Source: Methanosarcina sp. UBA402 (lineage in GTDB: Archaea; Halobacteriota; Methanosarcinia; Methanosarcinales; Methanosarcinaceae). Taken from it: 5,716 nt of DNA. Positions 1 through 5,298 of the stretch are shown in pieces; the stretch's first letter is position 1, and every line of letters begins with the position of its first letter. The stretch lies in contig DADO01000154.1 of the NCBI GenBank assembly GCA_002509325.1, forward strand, positions 1 through 5,716. The letters are read 5' to 3'. The translations under genes and the position numbers were made by a program. The notes beneath the pieces are model-generated. The model was not told where the DNA came from and did not search any database. It saw only the letters and a list, made by a program, of their open reading frames with translations.

Positions 1-13
1 GATGTTCATTTGA
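1..13 (+). CDS. Possible 3' end of an upstream fmd/fwd operon gene
   Basis: In the second forward frame, bases 2-13 read Met-Phe-Ile-stop, with TGA at 11-13. That TGA overlaps the TTG start of the next gene in the arrangement TTGA, which is common for translationally coupled archaeal genes. Subunit B is the last gene of the fmdEFACDB order known from Methanosarcina barkeri, so the preceding gene could be subunit D. Only a few codons are visible, so identity is inference and the call rests on the overlap geometry alone. Confidence 0.3.
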
Positions 14-1437
14 TCACAATTACACAAAACAAAGAGCACTTATTTTTACCTTGCTGTCAAAGCCAGGTTAAAAACATAGTCTGCCCAGCTTGTGGGGCTG
101 CCTGCGACGATATTCAAGTTGAATTCGGGAATGGAGCGATTGAAGCTAAAAATGTATGTAAGATTGGAAATTCCAGTTTTAAGGCAATTAAAAGTCCCAA
201 AAGAATTAGACAACCCCTTCTAAAGAATGGAGATAAATTGAAACCGGTTTCCTGGGAAAAAGCCCTTGATAAAGCCGCAGATATTCTTGTTTCAGCAAAG
301 CGTCCCCTCCTCTTCATGGGAAGTGAAACTTCATGTGAAACGCATGAAGTGGGGCTCCTCATGGGAGAATACCTTGGTGCAGTTATTGATTCTAATACTA
401 CGATCGGCAATGGGCCAACAGCTATGGGAACTCAGGAATCTGGAAATGTCTGTGCAACCGAAGGGCAGAAGAAAAACCGAGGTGACCTCATAGTCTACTG
501 GGGAACAAATCCTCTCGAATCCATGCCAAGGCAGATGTCAAGGTACGGAGTTTTTCCGAGAGGCTACTGGACCAAGCGCGGGCGTTTTGATAGGACAATT
601 ATCACGGTAGACCCAAGAAAAACCCCGACCACTGAAGCTTCCGATCTGCACGTGCAGCTCAAGCCCGGCTCGGACTATGAACTCATAAGTGCCCTCCTCA
701 CCCTGCTTCACGGGAAAAATCCTCATCCGTCAGTAGAAGAAATCACAGGAGTTCCTATTTCCTTGATGGAAAAGATGCTCTATCTAATGAAAAACTGTAA
801 CTTTGGGGCCATTTCAGTGGGTGTTGGGTTTTCTTCTTCAATTGGAAAGCACAGGAACGCCGAAATTGCCATGAACCTCGTAAAGGAACTGAACAATTAC
901 TCCAGGTTCACTCTTGGAGTTCTCCGTAGTCACTGCAATGTTGCAGGCTTTAACCAGGTCGCCTCCTACATGTACGGATATCCTTTTGGGCTTGACTTTG
1001 CACGTGGGTATCCTCGTTACAACCCAGGAGAGTTCACAACTGTGGATTTGCTTCGAGAAAAGGATGTGGACGCCGTTTTTGTGATGTGCGCCGATCTTCT
1101 AAATCAAATCCCTGCTGACTGTGCGGCTTATCTTGCCGAAATTCCTCTAATCTGCCTGGATATCGTTTCCTGTCCGACCACAGTTGCCTCAGATGTCGTG
1201 CTTCCAGGTATCATTGACGCCATGGAATGTGATGGGACCTTCTACAGGCTCGACGATTTGCCGGTTCACTTCGAACCCTTCACAACTTCGCCCTTCGAGT
1301 TTACGAAGAGCAACGAAGATACCCTAAAACAGCTTTTTAAGAAAATCAAAGAAAAAAGGAGCCATACTGATTTCCTTCCTTCTACAATCACGTCTTCTTC
1401 CTTGAATTCATCGTCAACAGCAGAAGAAGCAATATAA
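10..1437 (+). CDS. fwdB: Formylmethanofuran dehydrogenase subunit B homologue, metal-ligand Cys replaced
   Basis: 475-residue homologue of FwdB/FmdB, the molybdopterin-type subunit that in the cytoplasmic Fwd/Fmd complex reduces CO2 to formate before its transfer to methanofuran, the first step of CO2-dependent methanogenesis. Residues 25-50 hold the [4Fe-4S] motif C25-x2-C28-x3-C32 and C50. GAVID (123-127), VYWGTNP (162-168), VDPRKT (200-205), LRSHCNVAGFN (305-315, with the conserved Arg306) and RYNPGE (336-341) match the family. The family motif VCHGPS, whose Cys ligates W/Mo, aligns without gaps to IGNGPT (132-137): Cys is Gly133 and His is Asn134. The protein is longer than the roughly 430 residues usual, with about 17 extra N-terminal residues and a Ser-rich tail (458-475). 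The TTG start at 10 overlaps a TGA at 11-13; the frame stays open to the window edge, so an upstream start is possible. Molybdenum and tungsten isoforms cannot be told apart here. Confidence 0.9.
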   Translation: MITITQNKEHLFLPCCQSQVKNIVCPACGAACDDIQVEFGNGAIEAKNVCKIGNSSFKAIKSPKRIRQPLLKNGDKLKPVSWEKALDKAADILVSAKRPLLFMGSETSCETHEVGLLMGEYLGAVIDSNTTIGNGPTAMGTQESGNVCATEGQKKNRGDLIVYWGTNPLESMPRQMSRYGVFPRGYWTKRGRFDRTIITVDPRKTPTTEASDLHVQLKPGSDYELISALLTLLHGKNPHPSVEEITGVPISLMEKMLYLMKNCNFGAISVGVGFSSSIGKHRNAEIAMNLVKELNNYSRFTLGVLRSHCNVAGFNQVASYMYGYPFGLDFARGYPRYNPGEFTTVDLLREKDVDAVFVMCADLLNQIPADCAAYLAEIPLICLDIVSCPTTVASDVVLPGIIDAMECDGTFYRLDDLPVHFEPFTTSPFEFTKSNEDTLKQLFKKIKEKRSHTDFLPSTITSSSLNSSSTAEEAI

Positions 1438-1456
1438 ACATGCAGAAGAGGCAATA
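1420..1456 (+). repeat. Imperfect 15-bp direct repeat across the fwdB stop
   Basis: GCAGAAGAAGCAATA at 1420-1434 recurs as GCAGAAGAGGCAATA at 1442-1456, with one mismatch and a 22-bp offset. The first copy encodes the last five residues (Ala-Glu-Glu-Ala-Ile) and the second lies just past the TAA in another frame. It looks like a small local duplication at the 3' end of the gene. It may be chance or replication slippage, and no function is evident. Confidence 0.45.
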
Positions 1457-1534
1457 CCTAAAAATATTCCGAATTCTTGTGAAATGAAAAAATTAGTATC
1501 TAAGGCTGCTATACTATTGAATACATAATACATT

Positions 1535-1540
1535 AAAAAA
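1535..1540 (-). terminator. Oligo-T terminator candidate for tRNA-Ser
   Basis: On the minus strand a run of six T lies 24 nt past the mature 3' end of tRNA-Ser. A second run of six T lies at 1487-1492. Archaeal RNA polymerase commonly terminates at oligo-T without a hairpin, so these are plausible stops for the tRNA transcript before it enters the convergent fwdB gene. Confidence 0.4.
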
Positions 1541-1556
1541 TAGTAATGTTAGATGA

Positions 1557-1562
1557 TTTTTT
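1557..1562 (+). terminator. Oligo-T terminator candidate for the fwdB operon
   Basis: Six T on the plus strand lie 120 nt after the fwdB stop and directly before the antisense copy of tRNA-Ser. No GC-rich hairpin precedes them. Archaeal termination at oligo-T fits, and stopping here would avoid antisense transcription of the tRNA. The rest of the spacer 1438-1563 is A/T-rich with no gene visible. Confidence 0.4.
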
Positions 1563-1563
1563 A

Positions 1564-1647
1564 CGCCCAGGGCAGGATTTGAACCTGCGCTCTCCCAAAG
1601 AAGAAGCGGTTTTCGAGACCGCCGCCTTACCACTAGACTACCTGGGC
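1564..1647 (-). tRNA. tRNA-Ser (anticodon CGA)
   Basis: An 84-nt cloverleaf can be folded on the minus strand. The acceptor GCCCAGG pairs with CCTGGGC, with discriminator G at 1564. The D stem is GTCT/AGGC with loop AGTGGTA, the anticodon stem GCGGT/ACCGC with loop CTCGAAA, and the T arm GCAGG-TTCAAAT-CCTGC. The anticodon CGA (plus-strand 1613-1615) reads serine codon UCG. A long variable region (1589-1605, 17 nt) with a 5-bp stem TCTTC/GGAGA and G73 are both serine identity features. No intron is present and the 3' CCA is not encoded. It is convergent with fwdB and lies downstream of the endonuclease Q gene on the same strand. Confidence 0.97.
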
Positions 1648-1771
1648 ATTTTGTTTTAAAATAGAGAAATTTTCCGGGCACTGCCCGAGTTTTTGATGCA
1701 GCGTATTTAGACGCAGGGTTAGTGAATATACTTTCTTTCTTATATAATTTGTCATCAGCCGGATCAGTTTC
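1648..1771 (-). other. Spacer between endonuclease Q gene and tRNA-Ser
   Basis: No gene is visible in these 124 bp. They contain a perfect 13-bp palindrome at 1675-1687 (CGGGCA-C-TGCCCG), which can fold as a 5-bp stem with a 3-nt loop. On the plus strand it is followed by AGTTTTT; on the minus strand by an A/T-rich stretch. Read on the minus strand it could end the nuclease transcript or shape the tRNA leader. TATA-like sequences for tRNA transcription are TTATATAA (1740-1747) and TTTTAAAA (1655-1662). The first would give a leader of about 70 nt; the second is too close to the tRNA. None is decisive. Confidence 0.35.
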
Positions 1772-3178
1772 TTAAAAATCAAAAAGTGAACGCTGGACTG
1801 CATCGTCATCCTGTTCTTTATTATTTTTTCCTTTTTTCTTGGTTTCTTCTTTCTTGGTTTCTTCTTTCTTGGTTTTGCCTGTTCCTTTTCGGGGGTTTTC
1901 ATCACCCTTTTTTCCAGACTCGCTTTTTTTCTCGGATTCGCTTTTTATTTCAGGTTTAATTTTCTCAAGGTCACCAAATGAAAGCTGTCCAATGTGCTGG
2001 GTTTCTTCTTTCAGGTTTTCGGACAGCTCAAGCCAGCCATACTGGCCTCCTCCACCGGGATGGATTATGACATCGCCTTTCCTGAAGGCAAGGATCGCAT
2101 TTACTATTCGATCATCGCCTACGATTTTGAGGTCTTCCGCTTCTGAATAAATAAGAGCTTTGACCTCGTTTCCGAAGCGTTCTATAAGCTTATTCCAGGC
2201 TGTTTGCACGCCTTTTGTCTGGACGCTTGCATGGCCGAGTGCCATCTGGATGATCTCCGCAAGAGGAATGAGATGAAGATAAGGGGGACGGTGATCAGGA
2301 TGCCTTGGCTCATCAAAATCTGCGAGTTCATTAATGCGGTCGAAAACCCCCTTCTTTATGACGCCTCCGCAGATAGGACAGCGCCATTTATTTTCAACAG
2401 CTTCAGGCAGCGGATATTGAGTAAAACACTTAATGCAGGCTGATCTGTTGTACTTGCCCTCTTCGGGAAAGAACCCTACATTCAGAGTAGCTTTATAACC
2501 CTGTTCCCTTAAAATTGCTTTTTTTAAGCCGTCAAAAGTAAGCTCAGGCATATCAAACTGGGTAAACTCCCTTGCAAGTTTATTGGTCCAGGGAGAATGA
2601 GCATCAGAATTCGAAAGAAAAGTCAGGCGGTGCAACTCTTCTATCCGGTCTGCATAATCGCTGTCTGCACTCAAGCCAAGTTCCAGAAACGAAATATAAT
2701 CTGTCATATCTCCGTAGCAACTTTTCAGGCTGTCATGATAGCCATAAAGTGCAGTCCAGGGAGTAAAGGCATGGCAGGGGCCGATAAGGGCACCAAGATC
2801 TTTTGCAATTTCCGCAATCTCACTACCGTCAAGCCTGATATTTGGGCGGCCATCAGCTTCAAGATTACCAAAAGGAGCAATTCGCTCTGCCAGTTCTTCA
2901 GCTTTTGAGATTGAAGGCAAAATAAGGAGATGATGTACGCGATTGCTGTCTTCGATCTCGGTAGTAGGAATAAAATATATTTTATCTATGCGGATTTCTT
3001 CATCTGAAATAGATGCTTTTTTGATCTCTTTGAGCCACTTAGGATGAGTACAGTCTGCAGTCCCAATCATCTCCATTCCTTTTTTTGAAGCCTCCCTGGC
3101 AATTGTAGGCAATTCCATTCTCCTGGAAGATGCCATGGAGTATTTTGAATGGAGATGGAGGTCTGTATTGACTTTCAT
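1772..3178 (-). CDS. nucQ: Endonuclease Q (PHP-domain DNA repair nuclease)
   Basis: This 468-residue protein matches archaeal endonuclease Q, which nicks DNA 5' to deaminated bases (uracil, hypoxanthine, xanthine) and abasic sites. An N-terminal PHP metal-binding domain carries D6-x-H8-x-H10, Asp42 and His45 in TADCTHP, Glu74, His82/His83, His136 in GPCHAFTPW and D192-A-H194 in SNSDAHSP. A zinc-finger site follows: C248-x2-C251 and C267-x2-C270. Residues about 405-458 are a Lys/Glu/Ser-rich, probably disordered linker, ending in QRSLFDF, which resembles a PCNA-interacting peptide; PCNA binding is known for Pyrococcus EndoQ. At roughly 400 residues without the tail it fits the family. I chose ATG 3178 over the in-frame TTG at 3214 because a TATA box at 3221-3228 would place transcription start near 3198, downstream of that TTG, and AGGAAAGG precedes the ATG. 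It is probably monocistronic, 104 nt past the PAC2 gene. Confidence 0.85.
   Translation of the reverse strand: MKVNTDLHLHSKYSMASSRRMELPTIAREASKKGMEMIGTADCTHPKWLKEIKKASISDEEIRIDKIYFIPTTEIEDSNRVHHLLILPSISKAEELAERIAPFGNLEADGRPNIRLDGSEIAEIAKDLGALIGPCHAFTPWTALYGYHDSLKSCYGDMTDYISFLELGLSADSDYADRIEELHRLTFLSNSDAHSPWTNKLAREFTQFDMPELTFDGLKKAILREQGYKATLNVGFFPEEGKYNRSACIKCFTQYPLPEAVENKWRCPICGGVIKKGVFDRINELADFDEPRHPDHRPPYLHLIPLAEIIQMALGHASVQTKGVQTAWNKLIERFGNEVKALIYSEAEDLKIVGDDRIVNAILAFRKGDVIIHPGGGGQYGWLELSENLKEETQHIGQLSFGDLEKIKPEIKSESEKKSESGKKGDENPRKGTGKTKKEETKKEETKKKGKNNKEQDDDAVQRSLFDF
1835..1875 (-). repeat. 15-bp in-frame tandem repeat in the EndoQ tail
   Basis: The plus-strand unit TTTCTTGGTTTCTTC occurs at 1835-1849 and 1850-1864 and again as an 11-bp partial copy at 1865-1875, with no mismatch. 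On the coding strand it encodes a repeating Lys-Lys-Glu-Glu-Thr pentapeptide. The period is a multiple of three, so copy-number change would alter linker length without shifting frame. Related Ser-Glu-Lys-Lys repeats lie just upstream in the protein (about residues 412-424). Confidence 0.85.
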
Positions 3179-3220
3179 TCCCTTTCCTACCGGAAAAACT
3201 ATGATTTTAAGCAATCAAGG

Positions 3221-3228
3221 TATTTAAA
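3221..3228 (-). promoter_or_regulatory. TATA box of the endonuclease Q gene
   Basis: The minus strand reads TTTAAATA, a good archaeal TATA box. Its centre predicts transcription start about 26 nt downstream, near 3198, giving a leader of about 20 nt before ATG 3178. AGGAAAGG at 3181-3188 is a weak Shine-Dalgarno candidate within that leader. This placement decides the start codon of the nuclease. Confidence 0.55.
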
Positions 3229-3255
3229 TAATTATTAGTTAATGATAATAATTAT
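3228..3255. repeat. Inverted repeat next to the endonuclease Q TATA box
   Basis: ATAATTATTA at 3228-3237 and its exact reverse complement TAATAATTAT at 3246-3255 are separated by 8 bp, giving 18 bp centre to centre. The left arm starts at the edge of the TATA box and covers the position expected for BRE, so a dimeric regulator bound here could compete with TBP/TFB. A nested 13-bp palindrome lies at 3244-3256. The region is extremely A/T-rich, so chance symmetry is a real alternative. Confidence 0.4.
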
Positions 3256-3282
3256 CTCATCTTTTTCAATTATCGAATAATA

Positions 3283-4053
3283 TCATCCTATGTAGCGCAG
3301 ATCTTCATCAGTTGGTTTGACTTCCTGGAAGGTTTGCTGCTCTTCTTTTTCCTTTAGCTTTTCAAGGATACTTTCCATTTCCTCAGCCTTTTTCTCAAGA
3401 GACTCTGTGTTTACCTCAATCTTGAATATTTTACATAGTACCTTTAGAAGGGACTGAGCACTTTTAGGGTCCATTAGATATCCAGGGGTCATGCCCATAA
3501 GGCAGGCAGCATCAATACTCCGCATCCTGCTGAAGGCTACAAGCAAGCCCGATGCTCCAACTATTCCTCCGCTGGGTTCGGATTCCCTGAACTCTACCCC
3601 ATACTCTTTGATCTCTTCGATCACTTTCGTATCATTGGCGACCCCAAGAACAGTTTCTTCACAGGTCAGTTTGCCAGTAGGATATCCTCCGAGTGTGTAA
3701 ATTCTCCTTACTCCAAACTCCTCGGCAATGTCAAGGTAAAGCGAACAGAGTTCGTAATGCCCCTGCGAGGTTGTGCTCTGATGGTCCCCTACCAGGAAAA
3801 GAACATCATTCTCTTTTGCTTTTCCGTGGTATATCGTGTTGCTTACCGGACGGACCGTACAATCTGTATTGACCAGGACCTGGGGTGGAAAATGCGGGGA
3901 ATAAACCTCTATAATTTTTTCAGCTCCAAGTTCGTCCACAAGATGCTCTGCTACTAGTTTGCCTACGAGTCCCACACCTGGAAGTCCAACTACAAGTATA
4001 GGGTTTTTGAGTTCAAGATTTTCTTTCAGGCGGACAAGTGTACTCTGCTGCAT
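3283..4053 (-). CDS. PAC2-family proteasome assembly chaperone-like protein
   Basis: This 256-residue cytoplasmic protein belongs to the archaeal PAC2 family (COG2047 type), related to proteasome assembly chaperones such as PbaB. Family motifs are GLPGVGLVG (23-31), FLVGDHQ (86-92), TLGGYPTG (120-127), GGIVGASGLL (162-171) and the acidic stretch that follows a TPGY segment (189-192). Residues about 215-240 are Glu/Lys-rich with heptad-like hydrophobics, probably a coiled coil. The protein ends DLRYIG, with Tyr third from the end rather than penultimate, so it is not a canonical HbYX proteasome-docking tail. It is the last gene of the eL42-eS27-aIF2-alpha-Nop10 operon, 9 nt after nop10, with a strong AAGGAG 5 nt before its ATG. 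A role in proteasome assembly is family-based inference; it has not been shown for this protein. Confidence 0.85.
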   Translation of the reverse strand: MQQSTLVRLKENLELKNPILVVGLPGVGLVGKLVAEHLVDELGAEKIIEVYSPHFPPQVLVNTDCTVRPVSNTIYHGKAKENDVLFLVGDHQSTTSQGHYELCSLYLDIAEEFGVRRIYTLGGYPTGKLTCEETVLGVANDTKVIEEIKEYGVEFRESEPSGGIVGASGLLVAFSRMRSIDAACLMGMTPGYLMDPKSAQSLLKVLCKIFKIEVNTESLEKKAEEMESILEKLKEKEEQQTFQEVKPTDEDLRYIG

Positions 4054-4058
4054 AATAA

Positions 4059-4064
4059 CTCCTT
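4059..4064 (-). promoter_or_regulatory. Ribosome binding site of the PAC2 gene
   Basis: AAGGAG on the minus strand lies 5 nt before ATG 4053 and overlaps the first two bases of the nop10 stop TAA (4063-4065). The overlap suggests that ribosomes finishing nop10 hand over to the PAC2 gene. Confidence 0.8.
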
Positions 4065-4218
4065 ATCCTTTCTTTGCCATTCTGCGGTACTTACCGTAAG
4101 GGTCCTTAGGAGAAAAGCGGGCCGGATGCATGGGGAAAGCTTTTCCCCCACAAACCGGACAAATTTCCCTTAAAGTGTACCTGCCGCAATTTTTGCATTT
4201 GCGGATCTTTTGTCCCAA
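4063..4218 (-). CDS. nop10: H/ACA RNP protein Nop10
   Basis: A 51-residue protein, the small zinc-binding member of the H/ACA ribonucleoprotein that guides pseudouridylation of rRNA with Cbf5, L7Ae and Gar1. Cysteines C8-x2-C11 and C20-x2-C23 form the zinc site in KCKNCGRYTL and ICPVCGGK. The second half carries the family signature HPARFSPKDPYGKYRR (31-46), the linker and helix that dock on Cbf5. The only suitable start is TTG at 4218, giving MGQKIRKC; the aIF2-alpha stop TGA (4225-4227) lies in the same frame just upstream, so no longer reading exists. AGGCGTGAT before the TTG partly matches a Shine-Dalgarno sequence, suggesting translation coupled to aIF2-alpha across a 6-nt gap. The gene is short and TTG-initiated and is easily missed. 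Confidence 0.95.
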   Translation of the reverse strand: MGQKIRKCKNCGRYTLREICPVCGGKAFPMHPARFSPKDPYGKYRRMAKKG

Positions 4219-4224
4219 AAGGCA

Positions 4225-5040
4225 TCACGCCTTTGCCGATTCGATGTGCCGCTTAAATGTCCCATGTCCACCAAGTTTGGCAATGGTATCGACTGCTGAC
4301 TGGGCGGATTTCTTAAGGACTGATTCGGCTTTTTTATAATCCGGAGCAATTACCTTGATTCGATATCTTGGAGCTCCAATGTAACCTATTTCAAGCTTGA
4401 TATCTTTTCCATCAACTTCACTGATGGAATTTGCAGCACTGAGAGCCTGTCTTATGACCTCTATGCCGTTTGGAAGGTTACAGGTCAGGTCCACATAGCC
4501 TGCGATATCTACAAAAGGCAGTTTGATATTTTCTCCTGCGATTTTGATTATGCTCTTTAAATATTTCTTATTGATTTTTATTCCTTTGAAGGCTTTCTCC
4601 CCTTCGATAACAGCTTCTTCAAAGGCTGAATATGCACTTCCAAACTCTTCTACGAGTTTTTCATGCAAAGCTCGCAGGTTACTTTCATCAGTTTTCGTTT
4701 CTTCAGCCACGAACTGGAGCCATTTGGCGGCTTTTTGCTCATTTTTCCAATCCTGGATTTTAGCGCGCCTCTGGTGCTCGTTTACGTCTTTCAATGAAAG
4801 GTCTATGTGGCCGCGGGAAGGGTCCACGTTAAGAACCTTGCAGACTATCTTCTGCCCTTCCCTCACGTAGTCCCTGACGTACTTGACCCAGCCTGCTTTA
4901 ATCTCAGAGATATGGATAAAACCTTCCCTTCCTCCGAATTCCTCAAGCTCGACATAGGCTCCGAAATCCGTCACATTCTTTACAGTACAGACAACAAACT
5001 CTCCGACTTCGGGCCAGTTATCGTTTCCCATTCGTACCAC
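4225..5040 (-). CDS. eif2a: Translation initiation factor aIF2 subunit alpha
   Basis: This 271-residue protein is the alpha subunit of the heterotrimeric aIF2 that delivers initiator Met-tRNA to the small ribosomal subunit. An N-terminal S1/OB domain spans about residues 11-85, with GEFVVCTVKNVTDFGAYVEL, EGFIHISEI and RGHIDLSLKDV. A helical domain follows at about 88-172. The C-terminal alpha-beta domain (about 175-266), which contacts the gamma subunit and tRNA, includes GYIGAPRYRIKV (219-230). Length is normal. The site phosphorylated in Pyrococcus aIF2-alpha (Ser48) aligns with Ala49, and the eukaryotic Ser51 position with Tyr54. The start is GTG 5040 or ATG 5031; neither has a strong Shine-Dalgarno sequence, and both leave the S1 domain intact. 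It lies 63 nt after rps27e and 6 nt before nop10. Confidence 0.96.
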   Translation of the reverse strand: MVRMGNDNWPEVGEFVVCTVKNVTDFGAYVELEEFGGREGFIHISEIKAGWVKYVRDYVREGQKIVCKVLNVDPSRGHIDLSLKDVNEHQRRAKIQDWKNEQKAAKWLQFVAEETKTDESNLRALHEKLVEEFGSAYSAFEEAVIEGEKAFKGIKINKKYLKSIIKIAGENIKLPFVDIAGYVDLTCNLPNGIEVIRQALSAANSISEVDGKDIKLEIGYIGAPRYRIKVIAPDYKKAESVLKKSAQSAVDTIAKLGGHGTFKRHIESAKA

Positions 5041-5103
5041 TTCTCAAGTTTTGTCTCTTCATTACCTTTACTCTAATGCTGTAAAGTACTTTTATCTATC
5101 CGG

Positions 5104-5292
5104 TTATTCAAGCACTTCAAGAATGTGAGTAGTAATTGTCGATTTTCCACCGGTTGGTTCAGCAAGGGTCCTTCCACAGACAACGCAGGTGATTTTACGG
5201 CTGGCACTTCCGAATATGATCTGTTCGTTTTCGCAATCGTTGCACTTTACGCGCAGGAACCTGCTTTTTGGCCTCTGGATATAGTCTACCAT
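5104..5292 (-). CDS. rps27e: 30S ribosomal protein eS27 (S27e)
   Basis: A 62-residue small-subunit ribosomal protein of the archaeal/eukaryotic type. A zinc-ribbon is formed by C17-x2-C20 (KCNDCENEQ) and C36-x2-C39 (TCVVCGRTL), followed by the conserved AEPTGGKS segment (44-51). Length is typical for archaeal eS27. The ATG start is preceded by AAGGAG, which lies in the last codons of rpl44e, and the gap to that gene is 6 nt, so the two are co-translated. Confidence 0.97.
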   Translation of the reverse strand: MVDYIQRPKSRFLRVKCNDCENEQIIFGSASRKITCVVCGRTLAEPTGGKSTITTHILEVLE

Positions 5293-5298
5293 TTTATC

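Noticed and set aside
1633..1905. Minus-strand open frame of 90 codons with a Lys/Arg-Pro-rich repeat
   Set aside because: It is a frame-shifted reading of the endonuclease Q repeat tail that runs on into tRNA-Ser, with no motif of its own.
1839..2150. Plus-strand open frame of 103 codons rich in Ser, Phe and Pro
   Set aside because: It is antisense to the Lys/Glu/Ser-rich tail of endonuclease Q. Its composition is the mirror of that coding sequence and it shows no recognised motif.
3179..3214. Twelve-residue N-terminal extension of the endonuclease Q gene from TTG 3214
   Set aside because: The TATA box at 3221-3228 predicts transcription start near 3198, after that TTG. The PHP motif D-x-H-x-H follows the ATG at 3178 directly, as expected for the family.
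4130..4160. Apparent frameshift in nop10
   Set aside because: A first reading misplaced one base in the T/C run. Re-reading the reverse complement gives an uninterrupted frame through KAFPMHPARFSPKDPYGKYRR to the TAA.
4523..4870. Plus-strand open frame of 115 codons
   Set aside because: It is wholly antisense to aIF2-alpha, whose domains are clear; no ribosome binding site or family resemblance was seen.
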